Of a DNA stretch of 64,000 bases, positions 27,807 through 36,759 are shown one piece after another (the first letter of the stretch is position 1; every line of letters starts with the position of its first letter). The stretch is from Larsenimonas rhizosphaerae (GTDB lineage Bacteria; Pseudomonadota; Gammaproteobacteria; Pseudomonadales; Halomonadaceae): the NCBI RefSeq assembly GCF_023700005.1, contig NZ_JAMLJK010000001.1:1471096-1535095 (forward strand). The letters run 5' to 3'. The position numbers and the translations under genes are program-made. The notes beneath the pieces are model-generated. The model was not told the origin of the DNA. It saw only the letters and a list, made by a program, of their open reading frames with translations, and did no database searches.

Positions 27807-28745
27807 TCCGCCGGCCTGAAGTAAAAAGATCCCGAGGGTGATGACAAGGCCGGTCGACAGGGTGGTGATGGCGATGATGTTGGCTGCCAGGACATGGTTA
27901 CCGTTCATCGCCTTGGCCATGACAAAGCTGGTTGCGGCCGAGGGGCTGGCGAAATAGAGAAACAGGATGCCAAGCTCCTCGTTGCGAAAGCCCAGCAGGG
28001 CAGCCACCGATACGGCTCCCAGGGGAATGGCGACCATCTTGATCAGGCTGGCCCCCAGCGCTTCCCGGCTGGCGTGCATGACCGACGCCAGAGAGAGGGT
28101 GCCGCCAATGCATATCAATGCCAAAGGCAGGGTCATGCGGGCAAAGTATTCCGCTGACGTATGCAGCCATTGGGGCAGGTGCAGCCCTGTGGCAACAAAC
28201 CCAAGTGCTGCCAGAACGGAAATGATCAGCGGGTTTTTGGCAATCCGTGCCGCAATGCTGACAGGGCTGATGCGAGCGCCCGGTTGATAAAGCGCCAGCA
28301 CGATGACCGACAGCACGTTGTAGATGACAATGACGGCACCGGCCAGAATGCCGCCGATGGATAGCCCCGTATCGCCATACATGCTGGCAGCCAGTGCCAG
28401 CCCCACGATGCCACAGTTGCCACGAAAGGCTCCCTGAACGTATACCCCTCGATCCGCCGGGGGGATTCGCCGGCAGGCCCAGCCCCAGGTCAGCATGAAG
28501 CTGATGACAGTGGCCATGACAAAATAAAGAATAACGGCAGGGCGAAAGGCCTGACTGAAGTCGGCATCAGCAATGCTGATGAAGATCAACGTGGGCATTG
28601 CACCCTTGAATACCAGTGATGATCCGGTATCGATGAAGGCGTGGTCAATCCAGTTCAATCTTTTAAGCACGATCCCCAGAATGACCATCGCAAAGACCGG
28701 CAGGGTAATATTGAGGGTTTCGATCAACAGCGATAACAGGGGCAT
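27798..28745 (-). CDS. AEC-family transporter (auxin efflux carrier superfamily)
   Basis: The 315-residue membrane protein has about ten hydrophobic helices, in two halves separated near residue 160. Conserved features include FRGNCGIVGLALA in the first half and the C-terminal SPSAATSFVMAKAM. Bacterial members export or import dicarboxylates and related small acids; the substrate is unknown. A 31-codon gene with a strong ribosome site lies 6 bases upstream on the same strand. Confidence 0.85.
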   Translation of the reverse strand: MPLLSLLIETLNITLPVFAMVILGIVLKRLNWIDHAFIDTGSSLVFKGAMPTLIFISIADADFSQAFRPAVILYFVMATVISFMLTWGWACRRIPPADRGVYVQGAFRGNCGIVGLALAASMYGDTGLSIGGILAGAVIVIYNVLSVIVLALYQPGARISPVSIAARIAKNPLIISVLAALGFVATGLHLPQWLHTSAEYFARMTLPLALICIGGTLSLASVMHASREALGASLIKMVAIPLGAVSVAALLGFRNEELGILFLYFASPSAATSFVMAKAMNGNHVLAANIIAITTLSTGLVITLGIFLLQAGGLL

Positions 28746-28751
28746 GGCAGA

Positions 28752-28847
28752 TTATCCGGGCAGCGTCATGAAGGCATAGGCGATCGCAATCACCACGACG
28801 ATCAAGAAAAGGCCATAGCGGCGTGGGCGACGAGGTCCTGAAGTCAT
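28752..28847 (-). CDS. Small membrane protein of 31 residues, function unknown
   Basis: A complete short frame on the minus strand: AAGGAG ribosome site, a four-to-five-base gap further than optimal, ATG at 28847 and TAA at 28752-28754. The peptide begins with a basic stretch (MTSGPRRPRRYG) and continues with about 17 hydrophobic residues (LFLIVVVIAIAYAF) before MTLPG. That charge pattern predicts one transmembrane helix with the N-terminus inside. It stops 6 bases before the AEC transporter start, so it may be a leader peptide or a small partner of that transporter. I know no named family for it. Confidence 0.65.
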   Translation of the reverse strand: MTSGPRRPRRYGLFLIVVVIAIAYAFMTLPG

Positions 28848-28954
28848 GAGACACTCCTTGTTTTAGCGGCAATAACGTACCGGGGCTCCGGCGCGAGGCA
28901 GTTTACGTGATGTGGCTGCTGCCGCCTATTCTTGTGATGAACCTTGAGCTGACC

Positions 28955-29857
28955 ATGACGACTTCCTTTAATCGATCCCTTCCCGATGACGTAGCTCCAC
29001 ACCCTGTCAGCCTTGCCGATGGTCGGCTGGCAGGTCTTGCCTGGGGGCGTGCTGGCGCACCTCTTGTTATCGCGCTTCATGGCTGGCTGGATAATGCCAT
29101 GAGCTATTCCCGGCTGGCGCCGGCCCTGGTTTGCCAGCATGACATCTACCTGGTGGCGCTCGATCTGTCCGGTCACGGCCATTCCGACTGGCTCCCCGGG
29201 CGGCTTGACTATGCCCTGTGGGACTATGTTCAGGATGTGCTGGATACTCTGGATCATTACACACAGGACGAGGTCACGGTGATCGGCCATTCCATGGGGG
29301 CCAGTGTGGCGCTGCTTGCCAGTCTGGCTGACACGCGTATCCGGCAGTTATGGCTGATCGATGGTCTGGGCATGTTGACTACACCGGCCTCGGAGGCCGC
29401 TGAGCAGCTGAAAAGGGGGATTCGTGGCCTGCGTCGTTCGACTCCCCGGCGCCCCACTTATCCGGATCCTCAGGCAGCAGTGAGGGCGCGGGTGAAAGGT
29501 GGAGTGACGGCCGTTGATGATGATGTGGCCTGGCAACTGGTTCCCCGCAATCTGGAAGCCATTGATGGTGCCGTGCGTCTGCGGACTGATCCACGATTAA
29601 TGCGCCCGTCACTGGTGCGCTTCACGCCTGCCCAGCGCGATGCCATCCTTCAGTCAGTGACAGTGCCGGTTGCGCTGATTGAAGCCGATCAGGGCATTCT
29701 GGGTGAAGCCCCTCATGCAGTGCGTTCGCGGGCGTGCCTGCCGACCCTGACACGGCACTGCCTCCTGGGGGGGCATCACCTGCATCTTGAGTTGGATCGT
29801 ATCGACGAGGTGGCGTCGCTGTTTCATTTCCGAACCGGCAGTGTCGATAGTATGTAA
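28955..29857 (+). CDS. Alpha/beta-fold hydrolase
   Basis: The 300-residue product has the oxyanion HG motif ALHGWLDNAMSY, the GHGHS loop, the nucleophile elbow GHSMGASVA and a C-terminal GGHHLHLE that places the catalytic histidine. It is close in pattern to the alpha/beta hydrolases grouped with serine hydrolase-like and epoxide hydrolase-like proteins; no substrate can be assigned. I took the ATG at 28955, near the start of conserved sequence; in-frame ATGs at 28907 and 28937 are alternatives. It is 22 bases upstream of the patatin gene. Confidence 0.8.
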   Translation: MTTSFNRSLPDDVAPHPVSLADGRLAGLAWGRAGAPLVIALHGWLDNAMSYSRLAPALVCQHDIYLVALDLSGHGHSDWLPGRLDYALWDYVQDVLDTLDHYTQDEVTVIGHSMGASVALLASLADTRIRQLWLIDGLGMLTTPASEAAEQLKRGIRGLRRSTPRRPTYPDPQAAVRARVKGGVTAVDDDVAWQLVPRNLEAIDGAVRLRTDPRLMRPSLVRFTPAQRDAILQSVTVPVALIEADQGILGEAPHAVRSRACLPTLTRHCLLGGHHLHLELDRIDEVASLFHFRTGSVDSM

Positions 29858-29879
29858 AGCGCACGACAGAGGGCAGGAC

Positions 29880-30818
29880 ATGGCACGTATTGCGTTGGTG
29901 CTGGGCAGTGGCGGGGCGAGAGGCTACGCCCATATCGGGGTCATTGACGAGCTTGAGGCGCGAGGGCATGAAATAGTCGCTGTTTCAGGATGTTCGATGG
30001 GCGCAGTCATCGGGGGAATCTATGCTGCCGGGCGGCTGGAAGAGTACCGGGACTGGGTTACTCGATTGAGTTTTCTGGATGTATTGCGGCTGGTGGACAT
30101 TGCCTGGGGAGCCATGGGGGCCATGCGGGCCACCAAGATCATGGGACGGCTTGAATGCCTGCTCAGTGATATCTGCATCGAGGACTTGCCGCTGTCCTTT
30201 ACGGCAGTAGCCACTGACATGAGTGCCCAGCGCGAAGTGTGGTTTCAGCGTGGTTCGCTGCTGCAGGCCATTCGGGCCTCCATTGCCATTCCCGGGCTCA
30301 TTACGCCGCTGCGCCATGAAGGTCGCCTGCTGGCGGACGGCGGGCTGCTTAATCCCCTGCCGATCATTCCGGCCATGGCCGCCAGTGCCGAGTGGATTGT
30401 AGCCGTCAACGCGACAGCGCCGTCGCCCCGTAACGTGACGCTGGAAGAGCTGTTGCCGGTGGCCTTGCCGACACCGCGCGAGGACAGGTCAAGCTGGATT
30501 GCTCTGGTCAAGCAGCGCTGGATGCCTGCTGGAGCAGGCGATGACGGGGTGGCTGCTTCCGAATCGCAGGCCGAGCCGGAGGGACGTGCCGAACGTGCCT
30601 GGGGCAAGCTCGATCTGATGCTGCGCTCCTTCGACATTACTCAGGCCGCCCTGGCACAGTACAAGATTGCCGGTTATCCGCCGGACGTGCTGGTCAATAT
30701 TCCCAAGTCGGTCTGTGGCTCTCACGAATTCCAGCGCGCCGGCCCCATGATCGAGCTGGGGCGTCACCTGGCCCGTGATGCGCTGGACCGGTTCAATGCC
30801 GGTTACAGTGAAGCCTGA
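29880..30818 (+). CDS. Patatin-like phospholipase, RssA/YchK type
   Basis: The 312-residue product begins with the patatin oxyanion motif GSGGARGYAHIG, has the nucleophile Ser39 in GCSMG (GxSxG), and the catalytic Asp in LADGGLLNPLP. These form the Ser-Asp dyad of patatin lipases. The ATG at 29880 sits eight bases after GGGCAGG. The C-terminal 110 residues are less conserved and contain an acidic Glu/Ala-rich linker around residue 225. The last 16 bases overlap the Smr gene on the opposite strand. Confidence 0.85.
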   Translation: MARIALVLGSGGARGYAHIGVIDELEARGHEIVAVSGCSMGAVIGGIYAAGRLEEYRDWVTRLSFLDVLRLVDIAWGAMGAMRATKIMGRLECLLSDICIEDLPLSFTAVATDMSAQREVWFQRGSLLQAIRASIAIPGLITPLRHEGRLLADGGLLNPLPIIPAMAASAEWIVAVNATAPSPRNVTLEELLPVALPTPREDRSSWIALVKQRWMPAGAGDDGVAASESQAEPEGRAERAWGKLDLMLRSFDITQAALAQYKIAGYPPDVLVNIPKSVCGSHEFQRAGPMIELGRHLARDALDRFNAGYSEA

Positions 30819-31369
30819 CCCCGGCGCTTGAGCAGCACATAAACGGCACCGGTTCCACCATCCTTCTCAAGGCTCGAGCAGAAGGCCAGCACTTCGGGAA
30901 GTTCGCGAAGCCAGGCATTGACATGGCTTTTGATGACCGGATACCCGGCGATGCCGGAGCGAGCCTTGCCGTGTACCACAATGACGCAACGAAGCTGCTT
31001 GCCCACGGCTTCGCTCAAAAATCCTTCCAGTTCCAGCCGTGCCTCATCGACCGTATATCCATGAAGATCAAGCCCGGACTGCCAGCTGATGGCACCGCGC
31101 CTGAGTTGCTGCAACGTGCGGTAGGGCATGTCCGGCAGGGCAAAGTGAAGTGACTCGGACGGGCGCACCGGCAGCACCCGGCCATCGGAAGTGCGGCTTG
31201 AGACCGAGGTTGGATCATTATGGGATTCCGCCGCTGCGCGCCGTGCACGCCGGTCGATGGGAGGCTGTGTTCGGGGCAGGGAGGCCCTGTTGTGTTGTAT
31301 CCGGCGAACGCCCATGCCTTTCATGTTGTTATAAAAGAGATCGGTATCGTCAGGGTCATCAATCGACAT
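30803..31369 (-). CDS. smrB: Smr-domain protein (YfcN/SmrB-like)
   Basis: The 188-residue product has an N-terminal extension like that of YfcN (LFYNNMKGMGVRRI) and a C-terminal Smr domain with LDLHGYTVDEA, VVHGKARSG and GGTGAVYVLLKR. SmrB in E. coli is an endonuclease that cleaves mRNA between collided ribosomes (established). I start it at the ATG at 31369; the open frame continues far upstream through the reverse of prmB, but that part has no Smr features. ATG 31396 is an alternative. It is divergent from prmB, as in many gammaproteobacteria. Confidence 0.85.
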   Translation of the reverse strand: MSIDDPDDTDLFYNNMKGMGVRRIQHNRASLPRTQPPIDRRARRAAAESHNDPTSVSSRTSDGRVLPVRPSESLHFALPDMPYRTLQQLRRGAISWQSGLDLHGYTVDEARLELEGFLSEAVGKQLRCVIVVHGKARSGIAGYPVIKSHVNAWLRELPEVLAFCSSLEKDGGTGAVYVLLKRRGQASL

Positions 31370-31552
31370 GGGGTACTCGTCGGTATATCGCGGCATGAAT
31401 GGAAGTCGCCCGTTTCGAGCAGGACCTGCCCCGTAGTATAAGCCTGGATGGAACACTGTAAAACGCCGACGCCTGACAAGGGCGCATCGGGCGGTTAAAC
31501 TGACGGCCAAAACCCTGCGGGGTGCCCACGCATGAATGTCAGGAGCCCTTAG

Positions 31553-32521
31553 GTGCTTTCTTCTTCCTTTCCGGAGGCTACTGCCCCGGTCGATGTACTT
31601 GCCCTGGATGATGCCACGCTGGCCGATGAAGTGGTCACGCTGCGCGATTGTATTCGTCTTGCCCTGAGCTGCTTTCAGGCCCACCGGCTCTATTATGGCC
31701 ATGGTACGGCATCTGCCTGGGATGAGGCTGTCGCACTTGTTCTGGGAGCACTTCATCTTCCCCATGATGTGGATCCTGCTGTCATCGATGCGCGTGTTCT
31801 GATGGCCGAGCGCCGCCGGATCATCGCCTTGATTCGTCGTCGGGCGCTTGAGCGCGAACCCCTGCCGTACCTGCTGGGAGAAGCCTGGTTTGCAGGACTG
31901 CCGTTTGAAGTAACGCCGGATGTGCTGATTCCGCGTTCCCCGATTGCCGAGTTGATCGAAGAGGGGTTCATCGACTGGTTTGACGACGCGCCACCAGCGC
32001 GCGTGCTGGATCTGTGCACCGGGTCCGGCTGTATTGGTATTGCCACGGCGATGGTGCTTTCCACTACCGAGGTGGTGCTGTCTGATATCAGTAATGAGGC
32101 GCTGGCGGTGGCACGACGCAATATTGATCGCTTTGATACCGGTGGTCGGGTCAGTGCCGTGCATAGCGATGTATTTGATCATCTGGCCGGAGAGCGATTT
32201 GATCTGATTGTCTCCAATCCGCCTTACGTTGATGCGCGTGACATGACCACCATGCCGGCCGAGTTCGGTCATGAGCCGGAGCTCGCGCTGGCAGCCGGCG
32301 ATGACGGGCTGGATATCGTGCGTCGAATCCTGGCGGATGCTCACCGGCACCTGACCCCTCAGGGAGTGCTGATTGTCGAGGTCGGCAACTCGGCACAGCA
32401 CCTTGAGGCGGCCTTCCCGGACGTGCCGTTTCACTGGCTTTCATTTGAACGCGGTGGTGAGGGCGTGTTCGCGTTGACCTTCGACGCCCTGGTGATCTGT
32501 CAGGACATACTGGCGATCTAA
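31553..32521 (+). CDS. prmB: Ribosomal protein uL3 N5-glutamine methyltransferase
   Basis: PrmB methylates a glutamine of ribosomal protein L3. The 322-residue product has an N-terminal helical domain, then [14 protein letters not shown], motif [14 protein letters not shown] and the NPPY motif in [12 protein letters not shown] typical of glutamine methyltransferases. The IPRSP and LCTGSGC variants separate PrmB from PrmC. It uses a GTG start seven bases after AGGAG. It lies upstream of aroC, the usual gammaproteobacterial order prmB-aroC. Confidence 0.93.
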   Translation: MLSSSFPEATAPVDVLALDDATLADEVVTLRDCIRLALSCFQAHRLYYGHGTASAWDEAVALVLGALHLPHDVDPAVIDARVLMAERRRIIALIRRRALEREPLPYLLGEAWFAGLPFEVTPDVLIPRSPIAELIEEGFIDWFDDAPPARVLDLCTGSGCIGIATAMVLSTTEVVLSDISNEALAVARRNIDRFDTGGRVSAVHSDVFDHLAGERFDLIVSNPPYVDARDMTTMPAEFGHEPELALAAGDDGLDIVRRILADAHRHLTPQGVLIVEVGNSAQHLEAAFPDVPFHWLSFERGGEGVFALTFDALVICQDILAI

Positions 32522-32568
32522 ACCGATGGCAGGCGGCGCCTGTCTTATTGCTCGATCAGGAATCTTTC

Positions 32569-33663
32569 ATGTCTGGAAATACCTTTGGCCGCTTGTTTAC
32601 GGTCACCACCTTTGGTGAAAGTCATGGTGCTGCGCTGGGCGCGATCGTTGATGGGTGCCCACCGGGCATCGAGCTCAGTGAAGCCGACCTGCAGGGGGAT
32701 CTTGACCGGCGTCGCCCTGGGACGTCGCGCCATACCACCCAGCGGCGCGAACCGGATCAGGTACGTATCCTGTCCGGTGTATTTGAAGGCCGTACTACCG
32801 GGACCAGTATCGGTCTGCTGATCGAAAATACGGATCAGCGCTCGAAGGACTATTCCAGCATCAAGGATATCTTTCGTCCGGCCCACGCAGACTATACCTA
32901 TCACCACAAGTACGGTGAGCGGGATTATCGTGGTGGTGGGCGCTCCAGTGCACGTGAAACGGCCATGAGAGTGGCTGCCGGTGCCATTGCCAGGAAGTTT
33001 CTGGCAACCCGCGGCGTCATTATCCGTGGTTATATGAGCCAGCTGGGGCCGATAAAAATTCCCTTCAAGCGCTGGGAAGGAGTCAACGATAACCCGTTCT
33101 TCTCACCGGACCCTGATATTGTGCCCGAGCTTGAAGCCTATATGGACCAGCTTCGTCGTGATCAGGACAGCGTGGGCGCGCGTATCACCGTGGTGGCAGA
33201 TAATGTGCCGGTCGGGCTGGGAGAGCCGGTCTTTGATCGGCTGGATGCTGACCTGGCTCACGCCATGATGGGGATCAATGCCGTCAAGGGCGTTGAAATC
33301 GGGGATGGCTTTGACGTCGTATCCCAGCGCGGCAGTGAGCATCGAGATGAAATGACGCCGGAAGGCTTTTTATCCAATCACGCCGGCGGCGTACTGGGCG
33401 GCCTGTCATCGGGCCAGCCATTGGTCGTGCATCTGGCGCTGAAGCCGACCTCCAGCATTACCACGCCCGGACGGTCCATCGATGTGCATGGCAATGGCGT
33501 TGATGTCATCACCAAGGGGCGACATGACCCGTGCGTCGGCATACGTGCCACGCCCATCGCCGAGGCCATGATGGCTTTGACGCTGGCCGATCATCTGATG
33601 CGTCACCGTGGTCAGAACGCCGATGTTCAGGTCAGCACACCGGTCCTTGGCATGAAAGAGTAG
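32569..33663 (+). CDS. aroC: Chorismate synthase
   Basis: AroC converts EPSP to chorismate, the last common step to aromatic amino acids and folate, and needs reduced FMN. The 364-residue product has the family signatures [18 protein letters not shown] near the start, [14 protein letters not shown] and [17 protein letters not shown], and the third signature in GVRATP-like [11 protein letters not shown]. The ATG at 32569 follows AGGAAT. It is placed between prmB and a serine acetyltransferase. Confidence 0.97.
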   Translation: MSGNTFGRLFTVTTFGESHGAALGAIVDGCPPGIELSEADLQGDLDRRRPGTSRHTTQRREPDQVRILSGVFEGRTTGTSIGLLIENTDQRSKDYSSIKDIFRPAHADYTYHHKYGERDYRGGGRSSARETAMRVAAGAIARKFLATRGVIIRGYMSQLGPIKIPFKRWEGVNDNPFFSPDPDIVPELEAYMDQLRRDQDSVGARITVVADNVPVGLGEPVFDRLDADLAHAMMGINAVKGVEIGDGFDVVSQRGSEHRDEMTPEGFLSNHAGGVLGGLSSGQPLVVHLALKPTSSITTPGRSIDVHGNGVDVITKGRHDPCVGIRATPIAEAMMALTLADHLMRHRGQNADVQVSTPVLGMKE

Positions 33664-33707
33664 TCTGCTATCTTATTGCCCATCGATGCTTTGATCAGGA
33701 CACCGTG

Positions 33708-34538
33708 ATGACTGTGTGTGACCAACACATGTTTGACACTCTTTGCAGGGAAGCAGGGGATGTTGTAGCGACCGAGCCGCTGCTGGCCTCGGCCATGCAC
33801 TCGCAGGTACTGTCGTGCCGTAATCTGGCCGGCATAATGGCCAATGTGCTGGCGCGCAAGCTTGCCAATGAAATGCTGCCGCTGACGTCGCTGCTGACGC
33901 TGTTCCAGGAAATCTACCAGGCGCATCCCGAACTGCTGGACCATGCGGTGCTTGATATCACTGCAATTCTGGAGCGTGATGCGGCTGCAGAGTCCGCTCT
34001 GGCCGTGGTGCTGTACCAGAAGGGGTTTATCGCCCTGCAGGTTCACCGCGGTGCACACGTGCTGTGGAAGGATAAGCGCGTCATGATGGCCGGCATGCTG
34101 CAAAACCGTAGTTCCGAAGTGTTCGGGGTGGATATTCATCCGGCGTGCCCGATCGGGCACGGTGTCATGTTTGATCACGCGACAGGTATTGTTATCGGTC
34201 AGACTGCCTCGGTCGGCAATAATGTGTCGATCATGCAGGGTGTTACGCTGGGCGGAACAGGCAAGACAGCCGGTGACCGACATCCAAAAGTGCAGCACGG
34301 CGTACTGATCGGTGCCAGTGCTACTGTGCTGGGCAATCTGATGATCGGCTCAGGCGCGCAGATCGGCGCGGGCAGTGTGGTGCTGGATGATGTGGCACCT
34401 CACACGACGGTGGTAGGCGTTCCTGCTCGGCGAGTAGGCCGGCCTCGATGCCCGAGTCCGTCCGTCACGCTTGAGCATGGTGCCTTTGAACGGGATGTAC
34501 CTGATGCCTCTGACTGGCAGTCAGCCAGTGGGCGTTAG
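33708..34538 (+). CDS. cysE: Serine O-acetyltransferase
   Basis: CysE acetylates L-serine with acetyl-CoA, the first committed step of cysteine synthesis. The 276-residue product has an N-terminal helical domain and a left-handed beta-helix with hexapeptide repeats: DIHPACPIGHGVMFDHATGIVIG, GVTLGGTGK, DRHPK and GASATVLGN, including the catalytic His and Asp. Length matches the E. coli enzyme (273). Start at ATG 33708 with AGGA six bases upstream; a GTG directly before it is possible. Confidence 0.94.
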   Translation: MTVCDQHMFDTLCREAGDVVATEPLLASAMHSQVLSCRNLAGIMANVLARKLANEMLPLTSLLTLFQEIYQAHPELLDHAVLDITAILERDAAAESALAVVLYQKGFIALQVHRGAHVLWKDKRVMMAGMLQNRSSEVFGVDIHPACPIGHGVMFDHATGIVIGQTASVGNNVSIMQGVTLGGTGKTAGDRHPKVQHGVLIGASATVLGNLMIGSGAQIGAGSVVLDDVAPHTTVVGVPARRVGRPRCPSPSVTLEHGAFERDVPDASDWQSASGR

Positions 34539-34560
34539 TAACAGGAATACTGTTGTAAAT

Positions 34561-34590
34561 AAAAAAGGTCGCCTGGAAGGCGACCTTTTT
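34561..34590. terminator. Bidirectional rho-independent terminator between cysE and tsx
   Basis: The perfect stem GGTCGCCT / AGGCGACC is flanked by six A and five T. It lies 22 bases after the cysE stop and 16 bases before the tsx stop, so it can serve both converging genes. Confidence 0.92.
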
Positions 34591-34606
34591 CATGCCGGAT
34601 ACTTTT

Positions 34607-35578
34607 TTAGAACTGCCAGCCGACACCCAGGTAGTAGCCCCAGCCGGTGGAGCGAACGTGGAACGGCCCATCACCGAAGTTCAACTCGGCATCATCGTTC
34701 CATTGACCCCCATTATGGAAATAACGGGCCACGGCCATGAACCTCAGGTGCGTGAATGAATACAGCAATACGTTGGTGGCCACTACGGATTCGTTGGTGC
34801 GTGAGGCATCGCGGTCGCCCAGGTCCGAGCCGAAATCGTAGTTGGTGAACCCGACGTAATCGAGCTTGGCACCGTTGCCAAAGGTGGCCAGCGGCAGGAA
34901 GTACTTGGCCTGTGCCCGGTAGCCGTCCCACTGATCTTCATTGGCGGCGCCGTAGTTATCACCCTGGTAGCGCTTGTAGAAATTGAATGACAGGCCGACC
35001 GGGGTATGCGTGTCAATATCGGTGCCAATCCCGGCATACAGTGTACTCTGACGGTTATTCGAGTTGTGGCCCCAGTCGAAGATATAGTCCACGGCCAGGT
35101 ACCATTCCTTGATGGGGCCCAGACTCAAATCCATGTCACTGACCTTGTTCAGGGACAGGCGAGGTTCAAGCTCGGCAAACAGGGGAGAGCCGTTGTCGAA
35201 AATGCCGCTGTCGGCCCCATTACCCGTACCAAAGAACTTGGGTAGATCGATATAGCCGTACAGATCCCAGGGTCCCTTGCGACCGAAGAATTCGTATTCC
35301 AGATAGATGTCATCAACCTGCTGTGGACCAAAACGAATATTCTTGCTGCCGATGATGGTGATATTCTGGTTGTACCAGTTAGACAGGTATTCGCTGCGAG
35401 GTGCCTGCTCGGTGGTTTCGTAACTGGCAGTCTGGCCGGCAGCATCTTCGCCGGTGGCCTGATCTGCGGCCTGTGAGGTCAATGGCAGCAAGGTGAGCGC
35501 GCCGAGTAACGGCAGGGTACGTGCAAGAGGAAAGGCCCTGACATGGCCGTCAGCGCGGGAGCAGGTTTTCAATGTCAT
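34607..35578 (-). CDS. tsx: Nucleoside-specific outer-membrane channel Tsx
   Basis: The 323-residue product has a signal peptide ending near SQAA and then the Tsx beta-barrel: YLSNWYNQNITIIGSK, YLEYEFFGRKGPWDLYGYIDLP, and a C-terminal GWGYYLGVGWQF ending in the aromatic residue expected of outer-membrane proteins. Tsx admits nucleosides through the outer membrane. It is longer at the N-terminus than E. coli Tsx (294), with an extra Ala/Gln-rich stretch after the signal peptide. An imperfect palindrome lies in its upstream region. Confidence 0.9.
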   Translation of the reverse strand: MTLKTCSRADGHVRAFPLARTLPLLGALTLLPLTSQAADQATGEDAAGQTASYETTEQAPRSEYLSNWYNQNITIIGSKNIRFGPQQVDDIYLEYEFFGRKGPWDLYGYIDLPKFFGTGNGADSGIFDNGSPLFAELEPRLSLNKVSDMDLSLGPIKEWYLAVDYIFDWGHNSNNRQSTLYAGIGTDIDTHTPVGLSFNFYKRYQGDNYGAANEDQWDGYRAQAKYFLPLATFGNGAKLDYVGFTNYDFGSDLGDRDASRTNESVVATNVLLYSFTHLRFMAVARYFHNGGQWNDDAELNFGDGPFHVRSTGWGYYLGVGWQF

Positions 35579-35623
35579 GGTAGGTAACCGATTATTGTCG
35601 TTGTCGTGCCAGTATCAGTAAGA

Positions 35624-35641
35624 TCTGATCATCTGGTCAGA
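35624..35641. promoter_or_regulatory. Imperfect palindrome upstream of tsx
   Basis: TCTGATCA-TC-TGGTCAGA is an inverted repeat with one mismatch, 46 to 63 bases upstream of the tsx start. It may be an operator; I cannot name the regulator. CytR and DeoR act on tsx in E. coli but this is not a clear match to either. Confidence 0.3.
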
Positions 35642-35672
35642 ACGCCAAGATTGCCCGCCTATCCATTGAAAT

Positions 35673-36581
35673 TCAAGCAGATTGCTGCGCTTCATTAATG
35701 GCATGTGGCAATCGCCGTGCCTGCTCCAGTAGATCGATTATGGCCCTGGCCGCATTGGACAGTGTGCGGTGACGATGAAACAGATAGCCCAGTGGGCGCT
35801 CGATGGGCGGGTGCTCCAGCGGCAGGACGACCATATCATCGCTGATCATGGTCTCTGGCATGACGCTCCAGCCCAAACCGATGGTTACCATCATCTTGAG
35901 GGTTTCGAGATAGTTGGTCGACATCGCCACATCAATATTTAGCTGCTCTCGTGCGAAGCTTTCCATCACAATGCCGCGGGTAAAGGTCATTTCGCCGGGG
36001 AGCACGGCCGGATAATGTGACAGGTCAGCCAGCTGACTGACGGGATGTGTTGCCAGGGGGTGATCCTGCGCGCAGACAAACCGCAACCGATCTGTCCAGA
36101 CCGGAACGCTGACAAGGGCGGGGTTGGGGGCAGGGGACATGGTGACGATGCCCAGCTCCAGATCGCCTGACAGTACGCCGGCATAGGCTTTTTCAGAATC
36201 CAGAAAGCGCATGTCGAGACGTACGGCAGGGTGTTTGCGGGTAAAGTGCTTCAAAAGTGGCGGCAGGCGATGAAGGCCGACATGGTGGCTGGTAGCCAGC
36301 ACAAGGCTGCCCTGCACATCCCCCTGCAGGTTGGAGAGTGCCCGTCGAGTGTCATCGAACATGGCCAGAATCTGGTGAGCGCGAGGCATCAGCAGGCGTC
36401 CGGCTTCGGTCAGGTTGATTCGTCTGCCGATGCGGTCAAACAGTCTACTGCCGACCTGTGTTTCAAGTACGGCAATGCGCTTGCTGATGGCGGGCTGCGT
36501 CAGGTGAAGCTGTTCGGCCGCTTGGGAAAAGGAGCTGGTTTGCGCCACGGCCAGAAAGGCCTTCAGGCTTTGTGTATCCAT
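35673..36581 (-). CDS. LysR-family transcriptional regulator divergent from leuC
   Basis: A 302-residue LysR regulator: N-terminal winged helix (FLAVAQTSSFSQAAEQLHLTQPAISKRIAVLE) and a periplasmic-binding-protein-like effector domain. It is divergent from leuC across 178 bases. An inverted repeat fitting the LysR T-N11-A box lies 5 bases upstream of its start, which suggests autoregulation. LysR genes in this position next to leuC are common in gammaproteobacteria; the effector may be a leucine-pathway intermediate (inference). It precedes tsx on the same strand with no terminator between. Confidence 0.9.
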   Translation of the reverse strand: MDTQSLKAFLAVAQTSSFSQAAEQLHLTQPAISKRIAVLETQVGSRLFDRIGRRINLTEAGRLLMPRAHQILAMFDDTRRALSNLQGDVQGSLVLATSHHVGLHRLPPLLKHFTRKHPAVRLDMRFLDSEKAYAGVLSGDLELGIVTMSPAPNPALVSVPVWTDRLRFVCAQDHPLATHPVSQLADLSHYPAVLPGEMTFTRGIVMESFAREQLNIDVAMSTNYLETLKMMVTIGLGWSVMPETMISDDMVVLPLEHPPIERPLGYLFHRHRTLSNAARAIIDLLEQARRLPHAINEAQQSA

Positions 36582-36585
36582 TGCT

Positions 36586-36600
36586 ATTCCTTACTGGAAT
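36586..36600. promoter_or_regulatory. LysR-type operator between the regulator and leuC
   Basis: ATTCC-TTACT-GGAAT is a perfect inverted repeat that includes the T-N11-A signature of LysR binding sites. It ends 159 bases before the leuC ATG and starts 5 bases before the regulator ATG. Confidence 0.65.
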
Positions 36601-36759
36601 CCATGGGATAAAAAACATGAATTGATTTTATGGTAGCACGGCCTTACCGTTGATCCCATGATATCGGGCCATGCCGGCCCGCCGAGGCAGCCTGACGATG
36701 GCCGTACTGGCTGCCCATAAACAAGGGCGACAGCCTTGACCGGGGCTGGGGAGAGAGAG

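Noticed and set aside
31370-32434. Upstream extension of the smr frame to 543 residues
   Set aside because: The added part is antisense to prmB, has no recognised domain and no ribosome site; the Smr family start fits the ATG at 31369.
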